Below, piece by piece: positions 9,726 through 17,530 of a stretch of DNA of 64,000 bases. The notes below the pieces were generated by a model that was not told the DNA's origin, ran no database searches, and saw nothing but the letters and a program-made list of their open reading frames with translations. Source of the DNA: Thiolapillus brandeum (lineage in GTDB: Bacteria > Pseudomonadota > Gammaproteobacteria > Chromatiales > Chromatiaceae); the NCBI RefSeq assembly GCF_000828615.1, contig NZ_AP012273.1:372001-436000 (forward strand), written 5' to 3'. Positions within the stretch are counted from its first letter, which is position 1. The number at the start of each line of letters is the position of its first letter. A program made the position numbers and the translations under genes.

Positions 9726-10358
9726 TTAAAAGGCATTCTTGGCAAATTGCAACAGCTGGTTGGCGCCTTTCAATCCCAGTTTGGAACAGATGTTGTTGCG
9801 ATGGCATTGCACCGTCCGATGGCTGATGTCCAGATCCCGGGCAATTTCCTTGCTGGTCTTGAATTGGGCAACGGCTTCCAGGACCGTGCGCTCCATCTGT
9901 GTGAGCATCATGAGTCTTTCCTTGTCGTTGCCGGGTTTTCCTGGTGATATGCGTGCCCGGTTGCCCAGGGACGGGCTGATGTATGTGTTGCCACTGCAAA
10001 CGGATTCAAGGCAGGTCACCAGAGTCTGGCCAGCTTCATCCTTTAGCACATAGGCCCGGGTTCCCAATTCAAGGGCTTTCTCCAGGTAGGCTTCATCATC
10101 ATAGCTGGTGAGTATGATGACCTGGGTGTCCAGATTTGCTGTGGTGATGGCTTCGAGTACGCTCAAGCCATCCTTACCCGGCATCTCAAGATCCAGAAGC
10201 AGCAAGTCGGGCTTCAGATGTTTGACCTGAACCAGTGCGGAAGTGCCGGTTTCAGCCTCACCCACAATTTCTATCCATGGAAGTGTGGCAAGAATATGCC
10301 GCACACCATGCCTGAAAATGGGATGGTCATCGGCAATGATCAGGGATCTGTTTTGCAT
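9726..10358 (-). CDS. NarL/FixJ-family response regulator
   Basis: About 210 residues from the ATG at 10358, preceded by GGAAA; in-frame starts at 10370 and 10406 are less likely. The receiver domain shows the acidic pair in LIIADDH, the phospho-acceptor aspartate in LLLLDLEMPG, and the conserved lysine in YVLKDEAG. A LuxR-type helix-turn-helix (TSKEIARDLDISHRTVQCH) forms the C-terminus. It is the likely partner of the HisKA_3 kinase at 7824. The two genes are convergent rather than co-directional, so they are transcribed independently. Target genes are unknown; the exported protein at 10775 is one candidate by proximity. Confidence 0.93.
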   Translation of the reverse strand: MQNRSLIIADDHPIFRHGVRHILATLPWIEIVGEAETGTSALVQVKHLKPDLLLLDLEMPGKDGLSVLEAITTANLDTQVIILTSYDDEAYLEKALELGTRAYVLKDEAGQTLVTCLESVCSGNTYISPSLGNRARISPGKPGNDKERLMMLTQMERTVLEAVAQFKTSKEIARDLDISHRTVQCHRNNICSKLGLKGANQLLQFAKNAF

Positions 10359-10483
10359 GGGTGTTTCCATACCTGGTGGCTCACTGGTCTCAACGGGGCT
10401 TATCAATCAGATGTTTCTCCAGGCACTATCGCTGCCACGCCAGCACCTGCCTCAAATAGTAGATGTTTTTTTCAAGGCTGCAA

Positions 10484-10499
10484 TAGGCATATATGCCTA
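10484..10499. promoter_or_regulatory. perfect 16-bp palindrome in divergent intergenic region
   Basis: TAGGCATATATGCCTA is a perfect inverted repeat, and a third half-site TAGGCA follows at about 10504-10509. It lies 126 bp upstream of the response-regulator start and 275 bp upstream of the exported-protein start. Dyad plus extra half-site is the usual look of an operator for a dimeric regulator; the protein that binds is unknown. The rest of 10359-10774 has no convincing gene. It includes a motif at 10624-10656 that recurs at 37855-37897. Confidence 0.4.
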
Positions 10500-10774
10500 G
10501 TTTCTAGGCAATTGGGCGGAATTACACGGTAGGGACAGGGTGATAGTCTCATGATTCAACTGGAATGTATGGCTCCGCTTGGAGGACATTTTGAAATGCC
10601 TTCAGAACGCTCTGATTCATGTTTGGACGAAACTTCCAGGTGCAGGATACGAGTTCAAGAATATGTCAGAGCTATCTCCAGGGCGATGATTTTTGCAGGT
10701 TGGCAGCAATAGCTTGGGGCCATGATCCATGGTTCAGGTAGCCGTGAGACTTTCCAGGGCAGATGGAGGATAAA

Positions 10775-12319
10775 ATGAAAAATTCAAGATTGGGAACCGG
10801 TGTCAGCGTCCTGTCGCTGATGATCTCCGGGATTATGTATGCGGGCAGTGCCGGGGCGGAGGTAGCATCCCCCCGCATTGCGGATATTGCCGCAGCGACC
10901 TACCCCTGTTCGGGAACCGTGTTCAATGATGTGGACAGCAATCACTGGGCTTGTGGTTTCATCGAAGAGTTTCTGAGTCTCAATGTGACCCAGGGATGTG
11001 TTGCGGATGATCCGGGAACCCCGGAAAACGAGGCGGCCTATTGTCCCAGCGCCACCGTGACCCGGGATCAGATGGCGGTGTTCTTCGTCAAGGCTCTGGA
11101 AGAAACCCTGTTCGATATTCTGGACGGGGCCGGGAACGGTCTGGATGCCGACCTGCTGGACGGTCAGCATGGCAGTTATTACCTGAGCTGGTCCAACTTT
11201 ACCGGCGTGCCCGCGGGCCTGTCGGATGGTGATGACGACACCCTGGGCGGCCTGTCCTGTGCCAGTGGCCAGGTGGCCAAATGGAATGGCGGAGCCTGGG
11301 CTTGTGCGGCAGACGACACAGGCGGTAGCGGCGGTGGTGATATCACCGGTGTTGCCGCAGGGACGGGCCTGACAGGTGGAGGCACCTCGGGTGACGTGAC
11401 TTTGGGCGTGCAAGTGCCTTTGTCCCTGAGCGGTGCGGATTCCGGGGCGATTGTGACCGGCACCAACAGTACGTCCTCAGGATCTCCCGTGGGCGTCAAG
11501 GGTGTGGCCTCGGATGCCGGCAGTGCGACCTCCTCGGGGGTTCAGGGAATATCCAACAGTTCCACCGGCTATGGTGTATGGGGTGAAGCGCCTTATGTGG
11601 GTGTGTTTGGCCGTGGTGACAACTGGGGTGTGTATGGCACCATCAATGGCAGCAACCCGGGTACTGCCGTTGCGGGGATAGGGGGCAGCATTGGTGTGGA
11701 TGGCAATGCCCGCATCATTGGTGTGCGTGGTATTGCGACCACGACCAGTTCCGTCAGCTATGGTGTGTATGGCGAGGCGGATACGGGGCTTGGATACGGA
11801 GTGTATTCCAACGGCAATGCCCATGTGGAAGGGGAACTGACCTGGAAAGCGCACACGTCACGATTGTCCGTATCACCCCCGGCATTTCAACCGGAAACAT
11901 CTGGTTTTGTGTATCTTCACAATGGCTATTCCTTGACGCATATATCGAGCGGGGGGGCGTCGGTACCCTGGTATTATGCATCCGTGCAGTTGCCGGATGG
12001 TGCTGTTGTGACCCGAGTGGATTTCTACTGGACGGATAGCGCCAATACGGATGCATCGTTCTACCTGTATCGTTCTGATTTCACCAACGGCATTCGGCAG
12101 ACCATGGCTACGGCCAGTTCCAGTGGGGGTAGCAGCACCGGGGGCGGTGGGGGTACTTCTGTAACCGGTTCGTCCTTCGATGACACGATCGACCTGGGTA
12201 CCATTGATAATGGCAGTTATAGCTACTTTCTAGTGTTTTCTCCCAATCCTGATACGAATGATGCGAGTACAGCCTTGCGTGGCGCGGTAATCACTTACAC
12301 GACCACGAGCCCCCATTGA
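10775..12319 (+). CDS. exported SLH-like protein with tail-fibre-like repeats
   Basis: About 514 residues. I chose the ATG at 10775 because GGAGGA lies 5 nt upstream. A signal peptide (SVLSLMISGIMYAGSAGA) is followed by an S-layer-homology-like segment (FNDVDSNHWACGFIEEFLS, ending VTRDQMAVFFVKAL). Next comes an LDADLLDGQHGSYYL motif of the type seen in phage tail fibres and surface proteins, then glycine-rich repeats of the form GVxG (GVWGEAP, GVFGRGD, GVYGTIN, GVYGEAD). The C-terminal third is beta-rich and serine/glycine-rich. This points to a secreted or cell-surface protein; function is unknown. A strong terminator follows. Confidence 0.82.
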   Translation: MKNSRLGTGVSVLSLMISGIMYAGSAGAEVASPRIADIAAATYPCSGTVFNDVDSNHWACGFIEEFLSLNVTQGCVADDPGTPENEAAYCPSATVTRDQMAVFFVKALEETLFDILDGAGNGLDADLLDGQHGSYYLSWSNFTGVPAGLSDGDDDTLGGLSCASGQVAKWNGGAWACAADDTGGSGGGDITGVAAGTGLTGGGTSGDVTLGVQVPLSLSGADSGAIVTGTNSTSSGSPVGVKGVASDAGSATSSGVQGISNSSTGYGVWGEAPYVGVFGRGDNWGVYGTINGSNPGTAVAGIGGSIGVDGNARIIGVRGIATTTSSVSYGVYGEADTGLGYGVYSNGNAHVEGELTWKAHTSRLSVSPPAFQPETSGFVYLHNGYSLTHISSGGASVPWYYASVQLPDGAVVTRVDFYWTDSANTDASFYLYRSDFTNGIRQTMATASSSGGSSTGGGGGTSVTGSSFDDTIDLGTIDNGSYSYFLVFSPNPDTNDASTALRGAVITYTTTSPH

Positions 12320-12365
12320 CGATGATTTAATTGATTCTTGGCTTGGGACGTTTCTTGGTCCCCTG

Positions 12366-12401
12366 GCCGGCAGCCGCAGCAAGCGGTTGCCGGCTTTTTT
12401 T
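12366..12401 (+). terminator. Rho-independent terminator
   Basis: GCCGGCAGCCG (12366-12376) pairs with CGGTTGCCGGC (12384-12394) with one G-T wobble, a 7-nt loop and seven T residues. It ends transcription of the exported-protein gene before the convergent hslU. Confidence 0.9.
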
Positions 12402-12426
12402 ATTCATCGGGGGGATTGTCGCTCGA

Positions 12427-13767
12427 TCAAAGGATAAAGCGTGTCAGATCCTCGTCCTCTGCCAGATCACCCAGGTGGCTGTCCACGAAAGGCGCATCCA
12501 CGGTGATGGTCTGGCCGTTCAGGTTGCTGGCCTCGAAGGAGACGCCTTCCAGGAGCCGCTCCATAACCGTGTGCAGGCGCCGGGCACCAATATTTTCGGT
12601 GCGTTCGTTCACTTCCCAGGCGATTTCGGCAATGCGCTGAATGCCATCCTCGCTGAATTCCAGATCCACACCTTCGGTGCCCATGAGGGCCTGGTACTGC
12701 TCCGTGAGAGAGGCATCGGGTTCTGTGAGTATGCGCACGAAATCCTCAGTGCTCAATGAGGACAATTCCACCCGGATGGGCAGCCGCCCCTGAAGTTCGG
12801 GAATCAGATCCGAGGGCTTGGACAGGTGAAAGGCGCCTGAGGCAATGAACAGGATGTGGTCGGTCTTGACCATGCCATGCTTGGTGGATACGGTGCAGCC
12901 TTCCACCAGGGGCAGCAGATCCCGCTGCACCCCTTCCCGGGAGACGTCCGCGCCATGGCGTTCCGCATTGCTGGCCACCTTGTCCAGTTCATCCAGGAAT
13001 ACGATGCCCTGCTGTTCCACCATTTCGATGGCGCGCAGCTTGAGGTCTTCCTGGTTGATGCGCTTGGCAGCTTCTTCCTCCCGCAGCAGCTTGATGGCGT
13101 CCTTGATGCGCAGCTTGCGCTTGCTGGAGCGGCCACTGCCCATGTTCTGGAACATGCTCTGCAACTGGCTGGTCATTTCCTCCATGCCCGGCGGTGCCAT
13201 GATCTCCACGCCGATGGGGTTGTCGCTGAGTTCCACCTCGATTTCCTTTTCATCGAGTTCGCCGTTGCGCAGCTTGTTCCGGAACTTTTCCCGGGTGCCG
13301 GAGGAAATGGCGGGTTGTGGGTTGGCGTCTTCTTCCCAGGCGCTGGTGCGGGGTGGTGGCAGCAGAATATCCAGCACCCGTTCCTCCGCAGCCTCGGCGG
13401 CTACGTCCTGAACTTTTTCCAGCTCCTGTTCGCGCACCAGGTTCACGGCAGCATCCGCCAGGTCGCGGATGATGGAGTCCACCTCCCGGCCCACATAGCC
13501 CACTTCCGTGAACTTGGTGGCTTCCACCTTGAGAAAGGGGGCGTTGGCCAGGCGCGCCAGGCGGCGGGCGATCTCGGTCTTGCCCACGCCGGTGGGGCCG
13601 ATCATGAGAATATTCTTGGGCGTGATCTCATTGCGCAGGGATTCATCCACCCGGGTGCGCCGCCAGCGGTTGCGCAGGGCAATGGCCACGGCGCGCTTGG
13701 CGCTGTCCTGGCCGATGATGTGCTTGTTCAGTTCCTGGACGATTTCCTGGGGAGTAATCTCAGACAT
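12427..13767 (-). CDS. hslU: HslU, ATPase subunit of the HslVU protease
   Basis: The 446-residue AAA+ unfoldase forms the cap of the HslVU (ClpYQ) protease. Walker A is GPTGVGKT (about residue 57), Walker B lies in IVFLDELDK, and the C-terminus DLTRFIL matches the tail that activates HslV. The variable I-domain occupies roughly 110-240. The start overlaps the hslV stop by one base, so the pair is translationally coupled. Confidence 0.97.
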   Translation of the reverse strand: MSEITPQEIVQELNKHIIGQDSAKRAVAIALRNRWRRTRVDESLRNEITPKNILMIGPTGVGKTEIARRLARLANAPFLKVEATKFTEVGYVGREVDSIIRDLADAAVNLVREQELEKVQDVAAEAAEERVLDILLPPPRTSAWEEDANPQPAISSGTREKFRNKLRNGELDEKEIEVELSDNPIGVEIMAPPGMEEMTSQLQSMFQNMGSGRSSKRKLRIKDAIKLLREEEAAKRINQEDLKLRAIEMVEQQGIVFLDELDKVASNAERHGADVSREGVQRDLLPLVEGCTVSTKHGMVKTDHILFIASGAFHLSKPSDLIPELQGRLPIRVELSSLSTEDFVRILTEPDASLTEQYQALMGTEGVDLEFSEDGIQRIAEIAWEVNERTENIGARRLHTVMERLLEGVSFEASNLNGQTITVDAPFVDSHLGDLAEDEDLTRFIL

Positions 13768-14309
13768 TATTCGATATCCAGCTCTTCAATGACGCGGTTG
13801 TGGTTGGTATAGACGCAGATGTCGGCGGCGATGGCCAGCCCCTTTTCGACAATCTCCCGGGCGGAAAGATCCGTGTTCTCCAGCAGGGCCAGGGCGGCGG
13901 ATTGGGCGAAAGGGCCCCCGGAGCCAATGGCCATGAGATCGTTTTCAGGTTCCACCACGTCGCCGTTGCCGGTAAGGATCAGGGACGCCTTGGCATCGGC
14001 GACACAGAGCAGCGCCTCCAGACGGCGCAGCATGCGGTCCGTGCGCCAGTCCTTGGCCAGTTCCACGGCGGCCCGCACCAGGTGCCCGGAATGCTTTTCC
14101 AGCTTGCCTTCGAAACGCTCGAACAGGGTAAACGCATCTGCCGTTGCGCCTGCGAAGCCCGCCAGAACCTGGCCCTTGTACAGGCGGCGCACCTTGCGCG
14201 CATTGCCTTTCATTACCGTGTTGCCCATGGAAACCTGGCCGTCACCACCGATGACGACCTGGCCGTTCCTGCGTACTGACAGAATGGTTGTGCCTCTGAA
14301 TTGTTCCAT
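13767..14309 (-). CDS. hslV: HslV, peptidase subunit of the HslVU protease
   Basis: About 180 residues, an N-terminal-nucleophile peptidase. The catalytic threonine is the first T of [19 protein letters not shown]. With the ATG at 14309 it is preceded by MEQFRG, so a short propeptide rather than only the initiator Met must be removed; E. coli HslV begins directly MTT. The rest ([16 protein letters not shown]) is typical. The gene leads the hslV-hslU pair. A TAAAAT box about 40 bp upstream may be the -10 element. Confidence 0.96.
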   Translation of the reverse strand: MEQFRGTTILSVRRNGQVVIGGDGQVSMGNTVMKGNARKVRRLYKGQVLAGFAGATADAFTLFERFEGKLEKHSGHLVRAAVELAKDWRTDRMLRRLEALLCVADAKASLILTGNGDVVEPENDLMAIGSGGPFAQSAALALLENTDLSAREIVEKGLAIAADICVYTNHNRVIEELDIE

Positions 14310-14521
14310 ACCCACAGAACCCGCTGGTTATTGGAAAGGAGGGAATTTTACCCCATCCGGCCAGGGATGCCCGAAGAAGATTTCAGTGGCGGCACCAGCG
14401 GAAAACACGCAGAAGCTCATGAGCAGCGGCACCAGGGACGGGAGTGCGTTGCGACCTGATTCACTATTCACTTGATCAGAGGCATCCTGATGCCGGTGGC
14501 GTCTGGGGTATTGCCAGGCCG

Positions 14522-15115
14522 TCAGGGAGCTCGATATTCCTGTATCCGGTGATCGCAGACCCCCATTTCAGCAAGCTGTCGGGTGAGATCCTTCAGGTGA
14601 TCATCGGGAATACCGGGAAAGCAGGTAGTGCGGACCTGCAGGGGAGTCCCGGCCTCGACAAGGAATTCGAGGCTCTGCCAGGCCTGCTCGCCGGAACCGG
14701 CAATTCCAGTAATGGTGGCATAGTGGTTGGGTAGTTGCTTGATATCCAGCCCCACCCAGTTCAGCAGTGGGAGCAGCTTTTTGAGCCGCTGTGGGTAACA
14801 CCCGGCAGTGTGCAGCCCCACTTTGAAACCAAGATCCTTGACTGACGATATGGCCCTTTCCAGGGCAGCCTGTGCCAGTGGCTCTCCGCCACTGAACACC
14901 ACGGCATCGATATAGCCGCGACGCTGTTCAAGAGCTTCGAGTATCTTGCGCCAGTTCAACAGCTCGTGGCCGTTTGCAGGCAGCAGGTGCCTGTTGTGGC
15001 AATAGTGGCAGCGCCACGGGCATCCCTGACAGAAAACCACTGCTGCCAGCTCGCCAGGGTAGTCAATACTGGTAAAGGGAACGAAGCCCCCTACACGGAA
15101 GGAGGAATCCGGCAT
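14522..15115 (-). CDS. nrdG: NrdG, activase of anaerobic ribonucleotide reductase
   Basis: The 197-residue radical-SAM protein has the cluster motif CPWRCHYC (about residues 32-39) and the SAM-binding FSGGEPL. It makes the glycyl radical on class III ribonucleotide reductase using a 4Fe-4S cluster and S-adenosylmethionine. The start lies inside the end of the small glycyl-radical gene (25-bp overlap), so activase and radical domain should be made in coupled fashion. The fold and operon position fit NrdG rather than other activases. Confidence 0.92.
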   Translation of the reverse strand: MPDSSFRVGGFVPFTSIDYPGELAAVVFCQGCPWRCHYCHNRHLLPANGHELLNWRKILEALEQRRGYIDAVVFSGGEPLAQAALERAISSVKDLGFKVGLHTAGCYPQRLKKLLPLLNWVGLDIKQLPNHYATITGIAGSGEQAWQSLEFLVEAGTPLQVRTTCFPGIPDDHLKDLTRQLAEMGVCDHRIQEYRAP

Positions 15116-15258
15116 TCTTCGAAGTTCCTGCGCTCAGCGTACTCGGCCTGTTTGCCGGGGTTGAAGGATGTCACCGGCCGGTGATAACCCATGACCCGGG
15201 TCCATATCTCACAGGGTGTGCGTTCTTCGTCTTTCAGTTCGATGCTTTCATCGTGCAT
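15091..15258 (-). CDS. stand-alone glycyl-radical domain of class III ribonucleotide reductase (NrdD C-terminus)
   Basis: A 55-residue protein from the ATG at 15258, which has a GGAGA site 7 nt upstream. It contains RVMGYHRP, the glycyl-radical loop that normally ends NrdD, followed by FNPGKQAEYAERR, the usual last conserved block. The upstream nrdD ends in a TAA at 15361 after its zinc-binding segment and lacks this part. The two are in the same frame, separated by that one stop codon and 34 sense codons, and no other stop intervenes. Either a separate subunit is made, like a YfiD-type spare domain, or the stop is read through. It lies between nrdD and nrdG. Confidence 0.82.
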   Translation of the reverse strand: MHDESIELKDEERTPCEIWTRVMGYHRPVTSFNPGKQAEYAERRNFEECRIPPSV

Positions 15259-15360
15259 GATGTTTCTCCACTTTTCTCGATCCTGGTTCGTCTTGTCTAT
15301 CGGCAGCTTGGGCAAGGCGTAGCGTGCCCGGCAAGGGGGTTCGCAACTTCTTCCAATGGG

Positions 15361-17382
15361 TTATTGGCCTGCCTGCGCCTGTTTCTTCACCAGCAACTCC
15401 TCGTCGCAACGCGGACAAAATTCATGCTCACCTTCCAGGTAGCCGTGTTTCGGGCAGATTGAGAAGGTGGGCGTGATGGTGATATAGGGCAGGCGGAAGC
15501 TCTCCAGGGAACGCTTCACCAGACGTTGGCAGGCCTTGCTGTCGGAAAGCCGCTCGCTCATGTACAGGTGCAGTACGGTGCCCCCGGTGTACTTGCGCTG
15601 CAGTTCCTCCTGCATGGACAGGGCCTGGAAGGGATCGTCCGTGTAGCCCACGGGGAGCTGGGAGCTGTTGGTGTAATAGGGCTTTTCCGGCGTGCCCGCC
15701 TGGAGGATGTCCGGCCAACGTTTCCTGTCTTCCCTGGCGAATCGGTAGGTGGTACCTTCCGCCGGGGTGGCCTCCAGGTTGTACATGTTGCCCGTGGCTT
15801 CCTGGAATTCCACCATGCGGGCACGAATATGATCCAGCAGGCGTACCGCCAGGGCATGGCCTTCTTCCGTGGTGATGTCCTGCCGGTCGTTACTGAAATT
15901 GCGGATCATTTCGTTGATGCCGTTCACGCCGATGGTGGAGAAGTGGTTGCGCAGGGTGCCCAGGTAACGCTTGGTGTAGGGGAAGAGTCCCGCATCCATG
16001 TGGCGCTGGATGACCTTGCGCTTGATCTCCAGGCTGTTGCGCGCCAGGTCCAACAGAGTATCCAGGGCTTCCATCAGTCCCGGTTCGTTTTCCCGGTACA
16101 GGTACCCCAGGCGGGCGCAGTTGATGGTGACCACGCCGATGGAGCCGGTCTGCTCCGCAGAGCCGAACAGGCCGTTGCCCCGCTTGAGCAGCTCGCGCAG
16201 GTCCAGCTGCAGGCGGCAGCACATGGAGCGTACCATGTTGGGTTTGAGCTCGGAATTGAGGAAGTTCTGGAAATAGGGCAGGCCGTACTTGGCGGTCATG
16301 GCGAACAGGCGTTCGGCGTTTTCACTCTCCCAGGGGAAGTCCGGAGTCATGTTGTAGGTGGGAATGGGAAAAGTGAACACCCGCCCCTTGGCATCTCCTG
16401 CCGTCATCACCTCGATGTAGGCGCGGTTGATGAGGTCCATCTCCTGTTGCAGTTCGCCATAGGTGAAGGGCATTTCCTCGCCGCCGATCACGGGCACCTG
16501 GTCGCGCAGGTCTTCCGGGCAGACCCAGTCGAAGGTGAGATTGGTGAAAGGCGTCTGGGTGCCCCAGCGCGAGGGCACGTTCAGGTTATAGATGAGTTCC
16601 TGGATATACTGGCGCACTTCCCGGTAACCCAGTTTGTCCTTGCGCACAAAGGGGGCCATGTAGGTATCGAAGGAGCTGAAGGCCTGAGCGCCGGCCCACT
16701 CGTTCTGCAGAGTACCGAGGAAATTGACGATCTGTCCCACGGCGGAGGACATGTGTTTCGGCGGCCCTGCTTCCACCTTCCCAGGCACCCCGTTCAGCCC
16801 TTCGTGCAGCAGGCTGCGCAAGGACCAGCCGGCGCAGTAGCCGGCCAGCATGTCCAGGTCGTGGATGTGCAGATCCCCTTGCCGGTGGGCCTGGCCGATT
16901 TCCGGGGGATAGACATGGCTGAGCCAGTAGTTGGCGATGACCTTGCCGGAGGTGTTGAGAATCAACCCGCCGAGGGAATAGCCCTGGTTGGCATTGGCGG
17001 ATACCCGCCAGTCCGCGCGGTCCAGATATTCGTTCACGGAGCTGGCTACGTCCACCAGGGTCTGGCGGTCCTGGCGCAGGCGCTTGTGTTGTTCCCGGTA
17101 CACGATATAGGCCCGTGCCGTGGCGAAATGGTTGGCGGCAATGAGAGTCTGCTCCACGATATCCTGGATGCGCTCCACGTCCGGCATGTCGCCAGGCAGG
17201 TGGCTGATGACCTTCACCACCTGGGCCGTGAGCAGGCGGGCTTCCTCATCGCCGAACTCGCCGGTAGCGGCGCCGGCTCGTGCAATGGCCGACTGAATGC
17301 GCTGGCTGTCGAAGGGTGCGGTGGAGCCGTTACGCTTGCGCAGTTTCAGGGGTAGGGAGGTGATTTGTGGTAAAGCGATCAT
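15361..17382 (-). CDS. nrdD: NrdD, class III ribonucleotide reductase large part (lacks glycyl-radical domain)
   Basis: About 673 residues from the ATG at 17382; an in-frame start at 17433 overlaps the regulatory boxes. An N-terminal ATP-cone (LKLRKRNGSTAPFDSQRIQ) is followed by the ten-stranded barrel typical of NrdD (for example SSAVGQIVNFLGTLQNEW and GSIGVVTINCARLGYL). The C-terminus has the zinc-ribbon segment CPKHGYLEGEHEFCPRC and then stops at 15361, before the glycine loop. That loop is in the small gene at 15091. The enzyme reduces ribonucleoside triphosphates without oxygen. Paired NrdR boxes lie just upstream. Confidence 0.93.
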   Translation of the reverse strand: MIALPQITSLPLKLRKRNGSTAPFDSQRIQSAIARAGAATGEFGDEEARLLTAQVVKVISHLPGDMPDVERIQDIVEQTLIAANHFATARAYIVYREQHKRLRQDRQTLVDVASSVNEYLDRADWRVSANANQGYSLGGLILNTSGKVIANYWLSHVYPPEIGQAHRQGDLHIHDLDMLAGYCAGWSLRSLLHEGLNGVPGKVEAGPPKHMSSAVGQIVNFLGTLQNEWAGAQAFSSFDTYMAPFVRKDKLGYREVRQYIQELIYNLNVPSRWGTQTPFTNLTFDWVCPEDLRDQVPVIGGEEMPFTYGELQQEMDLINRAYIEVMTAGDAKGRVFTFPIPTYNMTPDFPWESENAERLFAMTAKYGLPYFQNFLNSELKPNMVRSMCCRLQLDLRELLKRGNGLFGSAEQTGSIGVVTINCARLGYLYRENEPGLMEALDTLLDLARNSLEIKRKVIQRHMDAGLFPYTKRYLGTLRNHFSTIGVNGINEMIRNFSNDRQDITTEEGHALAVRLLDHIRARMVEFQEATGNMYNLEATPAEGTTYRFAREDRKRWPDILQAGTPEKPYYTNSSQLPVGYTDDPFQALSMQEELQRKYTGGTVLHLYMSERLSDSKACQRLVKRSLESFRLPYITITPTFSICPKHGYLEGEHEFCPRCDEELLVKKQAQAGQ

Positions 17383-17396
17383 GGCAATCCGAGTAA

Positions 17397-17443
17397 TCTC
17401 AATATCTTGTGTATATAGTATTGCATCATACAAGATGTTGGGT
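17397..17443 (-). promoter_or_regulatory. paired NrdR boxes upstream of nrdD
   Basis: Two 16-bp sites, TCTCAATATCTTGTGT (17397-17412) and ATACAAGATGTTGGGT (17428-17443), match the published NrdR-box pattern acaCwAtATaTwGtgt at about 13 and 12 of 16 positions. Their starts are 31 bp apart, close to three helical turns, as is usual for NrdR pairs. They lie 15-61 bp upstream of the nrdD start, so NrdR should repress this operon when dATP is plentiful. Confidence 0.72.
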
Positions 17444-17484
17444 ATTGCAGGATTTGTGATTTAAGTCAGCAATTGGTGGGAAAC

Positions 17485-17504
17485 ATCCTGACATATGTCA
17501 GGAT
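17485..17504. promoter_or_regulatory. perfect 20-bp palindrome between xerC and nrdD
   Basis: ATCCTGACATATGTCAGGAT is fully palindromic. It lies about 100 bp upstream of the nrdD start and 27 bp after the xerC stop. There is no U-tract, so an operator is more likely than a terminator. The binding protein is unknown. Confidence 0.4.
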
Positions 17505-17530
17505 TGATGGTTTCTGGGGCAGGGTGGTTC

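Noticed and set aside
15526-17355. 609-codon open frame opposite nrdD
   Set aside because: A shadow of the GC-rich nrdD gene; the translation has no family features and nrdD is certain.
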